Assembly: GCA_029204225.1 (NCBI GenBank)
Contig: CM055095.1
Span: forward strand, 25,898,503 to 25,962,502
Reading direction: 5' to 3'
DNA: 64,000 nt
From: Diphasiastrum complanatum
Lineage: Eukaryota > Streptophyta > Lycopodiopsida > Lycopodiales > Lycopodiaceae
Part shown: in pieces, positions 1-11,600 of the stretch
How positions within the stretch are numbered: the first letter of the stretch is position 1
Layout: every line of letters starts with the position of its first letter
The notes under the pieces: model-generated
What the model saw: only the letters and a program-made list of their open reading frames with translations
Database searches by the model: none
What the model was told of the DNA's origin: nothing
Position numbers and translations under genes: made by a program

Positions 1-1390
1 CCACTGGACCATTGTTTTGGAAAACATCCAACACCTCAATGTCCAATTCGAAATCCAAGATTACGACATCAATCCAATAAGGGAATTCTAGAGATTGGAA
101 ATCAATCAACAAAACCCTCATCTATGCCATCTAGCTTGCCATCAGATCAATCCTCCAAAGAAAATGGATCGGTCTCAGGACTTTCAGAATCTTCTCTAGT
201 GGCTAGGCAAGGTTCGGTGGAAGTATTGGTTATATCAGCGAGCGGACCATCCCAGGCAGGGGAAGTTCAAACTGGCTCACCACTATATTATGTGGAAGGG
301 ATCAAAGGAGACCTGATACCGGTGTACGTGCATCAATTGAGAGGCGACGGAATCTTACACACGGTACGGTGTTTCGGATGTGGAGGTAAACATCGTAGAT
401 CAGAATGCCCACACCGAAATGATCTATCCTCCTTCTATACTTGGTGCGAACAATGTGGCATCAATCACCCGTGTCGTGATTGTCCACTAAGAGATCCAAG
501 AAAAGCAGTTATGACTCCTACTTGCTTGAATCGGCAACCTATGTATGAACATGCAAATCCACCAACCGAGAAGTTGCACTACAAATGCAAACTTCTAGTG
601 CCACCTGGTTACAAAGCAGATGCAGATGCAAGGAATGAGAGAAAGATCCAGAAACAAGTTGACACGACCACACATGAATCACCAACACCACAGAAGATAG
701 AGTGGGTAAAATCTAGCCAACCAGGGGTAGCGGAAAAAGTCAAGAAATTGGCAACAGATCAATCCAGCAGATTCTACCAAGCCTCGTTAAACAAATGCTG
801 CCACAACTTCTGGTGGATGAATTACAAAGGGGCCTCACGTCAACCATGCAACTTGAAGGCAAACTAACTACCAGTCAACGCAACGATCCATCTGTACCAC
901 CTTCAAGAGCGCAGTCCATTGAGATGGGAGATTGTCCTCTGATTTCAACGCCAATCATAAGCAAGATCCAACCGTAGTCGGAATGTTTCACTCAACATCT
1001 GGCCACCACAAAGCTACATCAGGACATCACATTGCTTAGACGGCCAAACCGGGGAATCCAAGTCCAAAATGGCCAATTGCACAACAAGAACCAGAACCTA
1101 TAATGATAAAGCCTTGTCCTAAATCTATGATATTGACTGCTAAGGAAAGTCGTCAAGCTGATGCATACTTCGAATACCTTGACAGACAAGAGCATCAAGC
1201 AAACATGTCATATCAACATTATGATTTGGGGGAGTCCATTACATTCGGACCAGTTATGCCAATCTATGAGGATCCATTATATCAGCAAGATTTATCTTGG
1301 GATCCTCAGATGGCATACCTCGACTACCCAATTGTCAATGAACAAGGCTATCCAGAATGGCCACCAGACCCTTATGGGTATTATTGAAAA
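1..1390 (+). mobile_element. Gag-like zinc-knuckle remnant of a gypsy-type LTR element
   Basis: A 247-codon open stretch (124-867) encodes a Ser-rich N-terminus followed by two zinc knuckles of pattern C-x2-C-x3-H-x4-C (CFGCGGKHRRSEC and CEQCGINHPCRDC). A second open stretch (1103-1387) is rich in Tyr and Pro and ends PEWPPDPYGYY. Two closely spaced knuckles also occur in the gag of gypsy copy A in this window, so I infer a related Ty3/gypsy gag. Gag packages element RNA in cytoplasmic particles and the knuckles bind nucleic acid. The left end lies outside the window and no pol follows, so this is a fragment, broken in several places. A cellular CCHC protein is possible but less likely in this setting. 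Confidence 0.5.
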
Positions 1391-1783
1391 TCTGGCAAGT
1401 CCAAGTTCTTGCTGATCGCCATCAACCAATAAAGCCTCAAGTTTTACATAAGCGAATTTTATCCACGCTTTTCTTGAAGCACCCATGTCCCAGCAATAAA
1501 AGAACCAACAACAGTGCCCCTTCACGACAGTTGCAGCCTAGTGCCGAGGGACCAGCACTACTTTGGGCCGTGGACCCTGTTGTGGGTATTTCCTACACAA
1601 TAATGAACAAGTGGGTCCCACCACTTGAAATACTGTTGGCCAAGCCTTACCTAGTGGGCCCCGCCACAGTGCAGTGTACAGTTAGAATAATAAGTGTGAG
1701 GGCACTGGCGTCCTGCATGTGTAAGCCCAATCCAATGAGCACGCAAAATGGTTAGGTAGAACTTGAATAAAAGACTTGGGGCC

Positions 1784-1877
1784 TTAGTTAGAATAAATGA
1801 ATTAAAAAGCCGAAATTCAAGTTCATAAGATTAGTTAGAATAAATTAATTAAAAAGCCGAAAGTCAAGTTCATAAGG
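1784..1877 (+). repeat. Two tandem copies of a 47-bp unit
   Basis: The unit beginning TTAGTTAGAATAAAT and ending AAGTTCATAAG occurs at 1784-1830 and again at 1831-1877 with only a few differences. It lies upstream of the TATA box of the LTR-like region, where LTRs often carry duplicated upstream elements. Confidence 0.8.
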
Positions 1878-2082
1878 CTCTAAGTTAAAAGGGAATCTCT
1901 CAAACTCACATGAATCATGTGAGTTTGGCCCTTTTCCCAATGAGCCATTAGATTGAAGTTCAATTAGTTTGAAGGGCTAGGATACTATCGTAAATAGGCC
2001 AATGAGAGCCAAGATGGCCCTCTCTCCTCAACTATATAAGGAGGCCATTTCCCATTGTACATATCTTCTATTCTTCTCAATA

Positions 2083-2085
<3 letters not shown>

Positions 2086-2165
<80 letters not shown>
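2086..2165 (+). repeat. (CT)n microsatellite
   Basis: About 80 bp of uninterrupted CT dinucleotide starting just after an AATAAAG signal. It generates long artificial Ser-Leu and Arg-Glu reading frames that are not genes. Confidence 0.97.
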
Positions 2166-2166
<1 letters not shown>

Positions 2167-2241
2167 AGGTTGATTGGTGCATAGCTATGGGTAGGCGCTC
2201 GAGCCCCTATAGCCCCAACCATCCTTGGTGAACTCTCTTCT

Positions 2242-2248
<7 letters not shown>

Positions 2249-2317
<69 letters not shown>
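2249..2317 (+). repeat. Second (CT)n microsatellite
   Basis: About 69 bp of CT dinucleotide, followed by degenerate CT-rich DNA to about 2385. It is separated from the first CT run by an 83-bp unique segment, so the two probably grew from one pyrimidine-rich leader. Confidence 0.95.
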
Positions 2318-2318
<1 letters not shown>

Positions 2319-2599
2319 AACTCTCTCTCCTCTCTCCTCTCTCTCATCACTCCTTCCTCTCTATCTCCCTTCTCTCTCCCTTGCTATGCAGGTGTGCACG
2401 GGCGGCTCCCAGTGAACAGACCCCTATACTACGACGGACTACAAGGGTCACCTTGCACGAGATTGCGTCAAAAAACCAGCTTCTACCTCAGGTAATCTAT
2501 CTCAAAGTAATGAGATGGATGTATTTTTGTAGTTCTTTAGTCTTTGGACCTAATGACCTTAATTGCATTAAAAGTAAAAAAATTGAACAAGGTAACCGT

Positions 2600-3060
2600 T
2601 AAGAATAGATATCCACTACCGCGGATTGGATGACCTAATAGATTATCTTGGTGGTGCTAAGTACTTTACCAAGATAGTCTAAGGTTGGGATACCATCAGA
2701 TACACATTAGGGCAAAAGATATACCAAAAACGGGTTTTCAAACTCGCTTTGGACACTACAAATTTTTGGTGTTGCCTTTTGGTAAAACCAATGCACTAAC
2801 AACTTTCCAACAAATAATGGACGATTTGTTCAGGCCATATTTGGGAAGATTCATAGTGGTATTGTTAGATGATATCCTAGTGTTCAATAAGACTTTGGCA
2901 GAACTTAAAGAGCATCTTTGGACATCCTAAGAAGGGAAAAGTCTAAGTGTGACCCTTTTTGCTCTGGAATTGTTCTACTTGGGCATAAGATTTCCGAACA
3001 AGGAGTGGAGATCGAGACTGATCATATCCAGAGGATTATTGAATGGCCTATTCTTACCAC
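2600..3060 (+). mobile_element. Ty3/gypsy reverse transcriptase fragment
   Basis: Translation shows gypsy RT motifs: a YPLPRIDDL-like segment near 2610, GYHQIHI, FGHYKFLVLPFG, and a catalytic-type LLDDILVF near 2865, followed by a VLLGHKISEQGVEI-like segment. The order fits the palm of a chromovirus-like RT. It is a short fossil with several breaks and no LTRs of its own that I could pair. Confidence 0.85.
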
Positions 3061-3129
3061 ACCGGGAAATCAAGGTTGTACACCTGAAATTCATTTAGCG
3101 TGCACAAGTATGACTCTTAGTCCTTGACT

Positions 3130-3335
3130 TCGCTGTACGCGCATTGATTTGATATGTACAGACACATACAATATCGATTCAGTGTGCAGATGTACAACCA
3201 TTCGAGATCTTCTTGGGATATCGCGAGTTAAACCGATACTAGTACGGATATGCAATATCGATTCAGCGCACAAATGTACAACCGCTCAAAATCTTCTTTG
3301 GCTCTCGTGCATTGAATCGATACTGGTACAAATCA
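3130..3335 (+). repeat. Degenerate tandem repeat, about 85-bp period
   Basis: The blocks CAATATCGATTCAG and ATGTACAACC recur about 85 bp apart (near 3168 and 3253), and a third element, a CATTGAATCGATACTGGTAC-like end, recurs near 3141, 3222 and 3307. This gives two full copies plus a partial one. Function unknown. Confidence 0.7.
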
Positions 3336-3360
3336 AGATGAAAGTAGAGGGAATATTCTA

Positions 3361-3479
3361 GATTTCAAAGTGTGTGATCGTTCAAAAGAGAAAGATCAGT
3401 AATGTGAAAAGTATGAAGCCTCATATTCGATCCAAAGACTTGACATAAAACTCGGAAGTATATTAAAAAGAAATCTCCT
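3361..3479. other. Unassigned spacer
   Basis: A/T-rich DNA in which I see no coding signal or repeat. Confidence 0.5.
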
Positions 3480-3978
3480 CACTCAATAGATTTTCAATCT
3501 ATCTGATGCTACCCTGGCTTTTCCGATGCCTCCGGGACTATGTCTTTGTTCCCTGCTGATGATTCTGATGCTTCAGTACCTGCAAAATAGCAAAAGTATA
3601 TTTTTCCAAGCTTTTGCCTCTCCAAGTTTTCGCCTCCTATGAAGGACTTTCTCACTTCATTGCAGAGCCTGTGACAAGCTGTATGGCACTGATTAGGCAC
3701 ACAAGGCTCTGATACCATGTCAATAATCAGATAAGCAACATCAAGCAATCATCAAAGAAGGCAGAAGAAGAACATGCACTATCACTCTATCACTCTATAT
3801 CATACTGAATGTAAAATGTACAAATAAACACTGAACCCTAATAGAGAGAGAAAACCTAGGAGTAGACTACTAGACTAGCCTACGACTAGTTACAGCTGGT
3901 AACAACAATCAATAATAAAGTACATCATGAATAGTAATAATGAAGTGTAACAATGAAGTTTATCTTTGATTTCTAACA
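3480..3978 (-). mobile_element. 5' end of a small LTR retrotransposon (LTR and tRNA-Met site)
   Basis: Read on the minus strand, an LTR of about 261 bp (3718-3978, plus-strand ends TGTCAATAATC and TTCTAACA, so TG...CA) is followed directly by TGGTATCAGAGCC (3705-3717). That is the initiator tRNA-Met primer-binding site used by many copia elements and chromoviruses. About 220 bp of leader or gag-like sequence follows, then the element is lost. No partner LTR was found. Confidence 0.7.
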
Positions 3979-4785
3979 CCTTCACTGTTCAAAATCTTGA
4001 CCTTCATTGAGGTTTTTCAACATCCCTAATGTTCATGACAGAAGGTTGCCCGCCATTTTCACTATGGCCAAATTTTTGTTCCTAATGCAATGCCCCTTCA
4101 CTAATCTAGACATCTCATGTTGAAGTAGTTTCCAGCAAGCAATACATGTTCTATAAATTTCTCAAATTTGTGTGCACAAAATGTCAAAAATAAATGCATC
4201 TTCCATTTATGTATTTGTTGGTCCATTGATCATTGGTTATGCATTGTGCTATGCTTGCCATGATCAATAAGTATGCAGTGACTTATTTTCCTTACCCTAG
4301 CCTCCTCACGGTCTTCCAGTATCAGTTTAAATTATGAGGGTACCGTGGTTAGTTGATAAAATTAATCACTAGAGTATCTCTTTTTCAAAAAGTTGTCTAC
4401 AAAAAGAATCAGACAAGCATTGGCTATAAATAGATGACTGTAGCTTGTGCGGTCAAATACAATATGTTTTGAGCTAAGCAAGAAAAGTTTGACGATCATA
4501 CATTTTTCCACTTTTAGATTGTAGCCATATATGTCTTGTGAAGAGCTTAATTTGGAGCATTAATTAATATCTTCTAGTTGTGTTGAGAAATATGCTGATT
4601 TGTCTTGAATCGTTTTATGATAGAAGCAGTCACAACAAATTATGTAGTATTTCAATTTAGAAACTTTGCGCAATTTTCTAGATTATTTTGGTTCATTTTG
4701 AGCTGGCTCAACATTTGTGTGCATGACATGGTCATTTTTTCAATCTTACAGGTGCTCATCTTCTGCATAGTACTTCAAAAAACAT
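3979..4785. other. No recognisable gene
   Basis: A/T-rich DNA with short open stretches that resemble no family I know. It separates the small LTR from an antisense gypsy integrase fragment and may be the eroded downstream part of that fragment. Confidence 0.4.
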
Positions 4786-5170
4786 TTCTAAATGAAGTCC
4801 GACCACAAAATCCATGGAAAGACTTTCTCATTTCTTGTTGGGAATTTCCAATGGATGCAACAGACCAGCTGCTTTGAGTCTTTTCGATTTATTTACCTGC
4901 CATTGTTCACACTTTTCAATGTATGCCTCGACATGACCTTTCATTTTTGGCCAATAAAATTCTCTTTTAACAAGGTCAAGTGTCCTCTTTGTATACTAGG
5001 GTGACCCGCACTGGAGCTATCGTGGCACTTGTGCAGGATTTGGGCTCTAATGTCCGCAATATCTGGCACACAGACTTTTCCTCTACGGAAAATCAAACCA
5101 TTCCGAATGGAATAAACTTCAAGCCTTCGATGGACAAATCGTCTCTGGTTATTTTCTGTGATGAGTAAAG
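4786..5170 (-). mobile_element. Antisense Ty3/gypsy integrase fragment (zinc-binding domain)
   Basis: On the minus strand the translation shows a typical chromovirus integrase N-terminus: NGLIFRRGKVCVP, then an HHCC zinc-binding region (HKCHDSS...GHPSIQRGH...EFYWPKMKGHVEAYIEKCEQWQ), then SLSMDFVVGL at the start of the catalytic core. Integrase inserts the cDNA copy. The piece is short and has a few breaks. It is unrelated in orientation to the RT fragment at 2.6 kb. Confidence 0.85.
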
Positions 5171-5371
5171 CGAATAAGCAATCTAGTGCTTAAAATCTTT
5201 TTTTGTGAAGCTTCTTTAGTGCTTCAACCGCTTGTTTGTTGGCAATTAGTTTGTGATCCCACCATAAGCCAAGAAGCAATTATTCAATTTTGTTGTCGCC
5301 AACTTATGGGTTGTTTCTTAATCCAAGACCCTGAAGAGTACGCACACTTTCTTCTTTTGTTTTATTCATTT

Positions 5372-5490
5372 GTTGCTCATTCTTTTAACTTAAGAATCAG
5401 GGTGTTTGAACTTTTTGCAAGTTGGATGAGCAATTGATGCATTGAGGTGTGAATACTCAAGCGTAAATACTCAAACATGAACACTAAGAC
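5372..5490. repeat. Left copy of a direct repeat flanking a gypsy LTR fragment
   Basis: Starts GTTGCTCATTCTTTTAACTT and matches 6561-6665 almost base for base apart from a short length difference near its end. The two copies bracket the LTR fragment 5491-6560. Confidence 0.9.
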
Positions 5491-5499
5491 CAATTTTTG

Positions 5500-6560
5500 T
5501 TGTTTTTTTTCTGATTTCTCAGATCTAGATGGATCTTAATAATGGTGATCTGAATAGCTTCCCCTGTTCAATAATCAAATTATATTTCAAACAAGAAAAT
5601 CCACTCAAATCAAGCAAAATCACTTCCAAACTAACCCTAAAATGCAATTTTAACACTATTCGTGCCAAGACAAGATGCCTAATGCAAGCTAAACATCCAA
5701 CAAACAAGCTGTAAACTGGAAAATTGGCATAGCTCCCGGCAACTGCACCAAAATTGTAGTGGGGCTATTTCCTTCCTAGCCTCAACCCAAGATCCAAGCA
5801 AACAAGCATCAAGGAGAAGAAGTTAGTCGTCAGACGGAGGTTCGATCCCATGAGAGTGATAACATATCTCAAATTTTAGCATGAATGGAAGATCCACATC
5901 TAACTCTAACATCCATTAACCCTAAGCATTAATACTACAACCATTAACACTAAATCCACAATGAAGATAGCTTATTCTTTCTCTCTCCCTTTCTCTCTCA
6001 CAAAAAGCATAAGAAATAGCAATTCCCATAACATTCAGATCCAACAATTAGCAAATACAACAAATCCAACACTTAGCAAATACAACAAAAATATGAGAGA
6101 TGGAGGAAAAGAGTTAGAGAGCAAGGACATTCACAAGTCCATTCCATAAGGGAACCAATCTGCTTGTATTGAAATGAAGATATGAACATGAGGAGCAACT
6201 CGAGTTTGTCCCTATTTATAGTGGAGAGGAGGGCCTTGGCCTCAAAATCCTATTGGCCCATTTCTACCTCCCTAACTATTCAAACTTAAAAGAGGGGAAA
6301 CTCATTCAATAATTGGAGGGAACCAATTTGAATTTGAATTTGAACCAATTTTGGTGGGAGTCCCAACTTTATTCACTAACTTGACATTTAGGCCTGCGAC
6401 AATAAAAGTCCCGCAAAAAGGCCTAAAGTCCTTTTGTTGACTTTTAACTAATCAAATAACTATGTGATCATCGGGTTGGACTTACACACGCAAGGTGCCA
6501 AATCCCTCTCACTTATTAACTAGGGTTAGGGTTGCCTTGGGATCCGCAAACCCTCCAACA
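5500..6560 (-). mobile_element. LTR plus leader of a gypsy element (same family as copies A and B)
   Basis: The plus-strand segment 5755-6560 (TGTAGTGG...CCTCCAACA, about 806 bp) is an LTR of the same family as the LTRs at 25.8 and 35.0 kb. Next to it at 5733-5752 is a site which, read on the minus strand, matches the 3' end of plant tRNA-Asp (TGGTGCAGTTGCCGGGAG), and 5500-5732 is the matching leader. Only the 5' end of a minus-strand element survives here. Confidence 0.85.
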
Positions 6561-6665
6561 GTTGCTCATTCTTTTAACTTAAGAATCAGGGTGTTTGAAC
6601 TTTTGGCAAGTTGGATGAGCAATTGATGTATTGAGGTGTGAATACTCAAACATAAATACTAAGAC
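6561..6665. repeat. Right copy of the flanking direct repeat
   Basis: Begins exactly at the outer end of the LTR (after CCTCCAACA) with GTTGCTCATTC, and ends near AAATACTAAGAC. It is far longer than the 5-bp target duplication expected for a gypsy insertion. Confidence 0.9.
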
Positions 6666-6845
6666 GTGAATACTTTGAATATTGATTGTGAATATCGATA
6701 ATGAAACTGTGAATCATGATCGTGAAACTGTGAATGGTCGTGAAACTATGAATATTGATTGTAAAATTGTGAATATTGATCGTGATATTCCAAATATTGG
6801 TCATGATACTCTGAATACTTTGACTATGAATATTCATTGTCAATC
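6655..6845 (+). repeat. Degenerate minisatellite (GTGAATATTGAT-like units)
   Basis: Variants of GTGAATATTGATCGTGAAACT recur roughly every 18-22 bp, with drift between units. The array lies directly upstream of the O-methyltransferase gene and grows out of the end of the flanking direct repeat. Confidence 0.85.
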
Positions 6846-7075
6846 ATATGATTGGGGTATTTTTCCACTTTTTAAAATCATTAGGTTTTCAGGCAGCGGA
6901 AGGCCGGGACGGGGGGCATTACCCTATACATAGAGCCCGAGCGCGTTATATGAACGTGCTTTGCACTGGTAGAGCGAGACTCCAACTGCAGAGCAAAGCA
7001 AGAGAGATAGAGATACCAACACTTCTCACGAGCTCTTCTCCTCCTCCGCCTCGTCAGTCCTCGTCGGTGCTGCCA
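6846..7075 (+). promoter_or_regulatory. 5' flank and leader of the O-methyltransferase gene
   Basis: The reading frame is open upstream of the chosen ATG, but the translation is low-complexity and unlike the family, so I treat it as leader. A TATA-like GTTATATGAA lies at 6934-6943, followed by a C/T-rich stretch (7022-7060) typical of plant 5' leaders. Confidence 0.4.
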
Positions 7076-8640
7076 ATGGCGCTAGCACCTGAAGATGATA
7101 TACCTCAACCTCCGACAACTGATAGTAATGATGCTCATCACCTTACGCAGCAGCAATTCCTTGGGCAGGAGTTACTTTGGGAGATAATCTTCGGGGGTGT
7201 GACTTCGCTCATCCTCAGAGCAGTGGTCATGCTGGGAGTTCCGGAAATTCTTGCTCAGCAAGGTCCTGCTGTATCTCTCTCTGCTGCGCAGATTGCTGCT
7301 AGGCTGCCTAATTGTGCACATCCCAATGTCCGTGGTCTTGATCACATCCTCAAATACATGGCAAGGAGGAACGTTTTTCAGCTGAGTGGCTCGGATGAGG
7401 AGCCACAGTATGGCTTGAATGATGTTTCGCGTTGGCTTGTTGGGAGCGTTGGGAATGTGACTCCAATTCTGCTTCATCATACTCGTGAAGTGCAAATGGC
7501 AACCTGGAATCGCCTGCACGAAGCCGTGTTAGAGAACTGTGTCGCGTTTGAGAGAGTTAGTGGAAAGCCAGTCTTCGAATATGCTAGGGAACATCCAGAT
7601 TATAGCAGGAGTATCAATGATTATATGATGTGCTATTCTAAGGGTGTGATGGCAGTAGTACTCGAACACTACAAGGGATTATGTGATCTGAAGTCAATAG
7701 TTGATGTGGGTGGTGGTGTTGGCACAGCTTTGAGTGAAATTCTGCGTGTTTATCCGCATCTGAAGGCTATCAATTTTGATCAGCCGCATGTTGTGGCGAA
7801 TGCTCCTAGAATATCTGGTAAGAACTTGGACTCATCCTCCACAAGCTGCTGCCGGTTGGAGGTTTCAAGTTTAGTTCGTTAAGAATATACATTGGTCACG
7901 ACTGGTTTTTTGGTTAACCTGCAGACTATCAATCTGAACGAAAGCGAGAACCCACAATGTCTAAATCTTATAGAAATTATGCTCTTACTAATGCTCAACT
8001 CTTATTTCTTGCCTGCTTAGGAGTGGAGCATGCAGGAGGAGATATGTTCGCCAATGTGCCATCAGCGGATGGAGTGTTTATTAAGGTATGTAAGGCGCTT
8101 AGATACTACCCCAGTCTTTTCTCTACATACTACGAGTGGATGGAGAGAAAAGGCTGTCAGAGCTACTAAGTTAAGTTATGTAATTCGCAAGACAAAAATA
8201 AGAGTTTGCCTAACTAAACTAACAGACACTGCTCTCTCTCTTAGAATTCCAGACTATCTTCACTCAGATTCTACCGTGCTAGACGTGGTTTTGAATATTA
8301 CTTAGTTCAATAGAATGTGACTGTGGTACATGTGCTGCTTCTTTTATAGAATACACTCGTCGATTGGGATGATGAGAACTGCATCAAAGTTCTGCAAAAT
8401 TGTTACAAGACGTTGTTGCCCAAAGATCATGGTCGTGGAGACCGTTGTCAAATCCTGTGCAAAGAACCCTGAATCCTGCACAAAGAAGGGCTTCTATGAG
8501 AAAATCGCAGAAATTGTGGATGTCGTCATGCTTGCCTTCACCAATGGAGGCACGACCAGATCAGAAAATCAGTTGCGACATTTGCTTTCTGTGGCTGGAT
8601 TTACTGAAATTAAGACTTTTGAGTACCAGATCTGTCAGGG
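7076..8640 (+). pseudogene. COMT-type plant O-methyltransferase, probably non-functional
   Basis: Three exons: 7076-7817, 8021-8085 and from 8350, with GT/AG introns of 203 and 264 bp. The family uses S-adenosylmethionine to methylate hydroxyls of phenolics in the cytosol. The start MALAPEDD was chosen because it sits just before the N-terminal dimerisation domain (LLGQELLWEII-like, residues about 25-110). The FEYAREHPDYS region and SAM motif I (VDVGGGVGT, residues about 209-217) are clear, as are INFDQPHVV and GGDMF. Signs of decay: the catalytic-loop His of LHDWDDE is replaced (NTLVDWDDENC), the third exon changes frame between LLPK and IMVVETVV, and after AGFTEIKTFEYQ the family's C-terminus gives way to gypsy sequence. 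A diverged, re-purposed paralogue is the alternative. Substrate unknown. Confidence 0.8.
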
Positions 8641-11600
8641 TGAACTTGTTGCAAACTGCCAAACAAGTCTCACAATCCCCAAGTGGTGTTACCAAAACTT
8701 GGCATTCAGGCTCGCCCAGAATGGGTTGCCGACATTGTTGAATATCTAATGTGGGGCCAACCAAACAAATCACTACCAAAGGCAGAACAGCGGAAATTGA
8801 TCTTGAAAGCTAGACCTTATCAGCTGATTGCCAGCTAGTTGTACCGAAGAGGTCCAGACGAAATTCTTCGGCGGTGTGTAGTCTTCCTCATGAGACCACC
8901 CAGATCATTTCGCTTTCACATGAAGGCCTGGGTGGAGGTCATTTTGCATCTGACATTACAGTTCGCAAGATTCTACAATCATGATGTTGGTGGCCAATGA
9001 TTCATAAAGACACGGAGGAATATTTGAAAAAGTGCGATGTGTGCCAAAGGGCAAGGAGACCAACGAGATTGAACTATGATCTACTGCACCTAGTCTTAGC
9101 CCAATCATGGTTCGAAAAATGGGGACTAGATTATATTGGTCCAATTCACCCTACAGCAAGGAGTTCCAGGCTCAATACATAATCGTAGCCACAGACTACC
9201 TCACCAAATGGGTCGAAGCCAAGGCAGTAAGAGTAGCTGATGCTAGGACCACTGCCAAGTTCCTTTATGAAAATATCATTATGAGCTTCGGGTGCCCGGT
9301 GGAACTAGTCAGTGATCGTGGAAGCCATTTCATCAACAAGACCATCAAGGTCCTGTTAGAGGAATTCTTCGTGATCCACAGAACCAGTACGCCTTATTAT
9401 TTTTGTGGTAATGGGCAAGCAGAATCATCCAATAAGATCTTGTGTAGCGTGCTCACGAAAATAGTTGAAGCTAGCAGATCAGATTGGGAACACAAGTTGC
9501 ATGCTACACTGTGGGCATTCAGGACAGCATATAAAGGGAGCACTGATCAAACACCCTTCCAATTGGTATATGGTCAGGATGCTGTAATGCCAGTAGAGCT
9601 TTTAGTTCCTTCATTAAGGATTGCCACCGCGCAACGTCTTAATGAGTCCAAATCTCTACAACTACGCCACAAAGCTCTGCATAAACTCTGTGAAACACGC
9701 TTACTAGCTATACATGCACTGGCAGCTGAAAAGGAAAGACACAAGGCTTGGCATGATCGCAGATTACAAAAGAAGGATCTTCGTTCAGGAGATCTGGTTC
9801 TGATGTATAAAACCAAGGTGATCAAGGGGAAGTTAAAATTCACGGGCGAAGGTCCTCATAGGATCAAGGAAATTCTTAATCATGGAGCCGTGAACTTAGA
9901 ACAGCTTGATGGGACGCCCTTCAACACACCCATCAACGGTAGCCGGTTGCACAAGTACTAGCCACCATAGTAAGACAGATCCAGATTGGGGGTGGCACGT
10001 TACAAAAAGCTAATATGCTCAGCCATCACCGCTAGATCTAAGGAGATCAAGCCAAATCAAGCTAAATCCATCAAGATTCAGCCAGATCTGGCAGGATTGG
10101 GGAAATCCATCAGAATCCAAGGAGGATCCAGATCCTGATAGGGTCAAAAAGGAAGCAGATCATCAGATTGACTGAGGGATCTACTACCAAGAATCCATCA
10201 AAACTTCCAGAGCACTACCGACAGTCAGATCAAGCCTAGATAAAGCCAATTACCAGTTTACAAAAGTTGAAAATCAGAAAATCTCGAGATCTCGTCAAAA
10301 AACAACTATGAAGGAGCACTTTTTTCATGATTTTTTGAGATCCCCTGGGAGATAGCTCTTGAAAATTGGACAGTCACCAGATCTGACCTAGATGCATCCA
10401 TGAAAATGATGGAGGAATCATCATTTTTTAGTGTATGCGAGAGTTCCTAGAAGCATAATTTTCAAAACCCTCGCAGAGCATCAAGATCAACTTACCAACT
10501 CTCGCAAGGTGCCTAAATGGAATCAGAGCAGTGAAATTAGCTTGCCTACATGGTCTGATCTTGAAAATCCAATCACAAGAACAAGTTGTGCGAGAGATCA
10601 CTTCCTGTGAGAGTTGAACCCTCGCAGACAGCTTCAACCCTCGCAGAACCTTTGCATAGCAGTCAAATCACCTTCTGAACTCTCGCAGACTTCTCTAAGG
10701 TCTTAGAATTTTGTGAAGATGGTGTCTGCCAAAATTTGGGTGGAACTGAACAAGGGAAAGTGAATTTCACCTAATACGCAGTCTAAATTCCGCTATATAA
10801 GGGCTGAATTCGAGTCATTTGTCACCTTTGCTAGCGAAGCTCTGCCAAAATTTCCACTGAAAATACCAAGTTTTATGTTTTCAACCAAACTTCCTACCAG
10901 TTGTCATCTGCTCATATCAAACACCGATCTACACTCTAAACTACAATCATTGTCATCCAACACTCATTATTCTCAGTTTTCTACTGTTTCCTTCCATTTT
11001 TCACTATTTTTTCTACTTTTCCGACATTTTTGACCACTAATCATCATTGCTAACATGGCCTCCTCATCCTCTGAAGACTCTGGCACCAAATAGGTGATCC
11101 AGCGTGACATCCGAGGCCACGCAAACTTGGCCTCTACCCTCTGACACTTTGATCCAACCATGGCTGCAGATAGCCGGGTCTCTCCTTGAAGCAATGGGCT
11201 TTTACTCAGCACTCTTCCATTCTGAGATTAACATGGGCCTCGCCCTTCATGCTTATGCCACCTAGGACAAGGACAAGGCTTGTTTCCACTTCCTGTACCA
11301 AGGTACCACATACAAGGTTAGGATTAACGTCGACTCGATGATCACCGTTGGCATTATGTCTGGTAATCGTCAACCCATCTCCCATCGCCACGCCAAAGCT
11401 CTGATCAAACCATTCATCACCCAAACCACACCAGAAATCCCCATCCAGACTAACAATGGCTACCTGATAGAAGCTATCACGGAACCCATCATTCAGGTAG
11501 TTGCGCATCTGTTGAATAACTTTCTGGTTATTTCAACATTTCACAAGGACAGAATCCAGTCTACGCTACTGAGTCAGATAGTGGAATCCTTTCTAGAATT

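Larger units (their letters stand above)
1570..2245 (+). mobile_element. LTR-like region with TATA box and CT-rich leader
   Basis: The stretch has LTR-like organisation: a GTTGTGGG...CCTACAC start-like segment near 1575, a TATA box (CTATATAAGG, 2032-2041), an AATAAAG signal at 2079-2085, then a long CT microsatellite. It follows the gag-like remnant and precedes a gypsy RT fragment. Exact ends, a target duplication and a primer site could not be fixed, so the LTR call is an inference from composition and position. Confidence 0.35.

Noticed and set aside
1985-2602. Long Ser-Leu and Arg-Glu open frames on both strands
   Set aside because: They are produced by CT microsatellites.
3705-3717. tRNA-like TGGTATCAGAGC strings (also near 13957, 51049 and 53373)
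   Set aside because: They are tRNA-Met primer-binding sites or look-alikes; no cloverleaf surrounds them.
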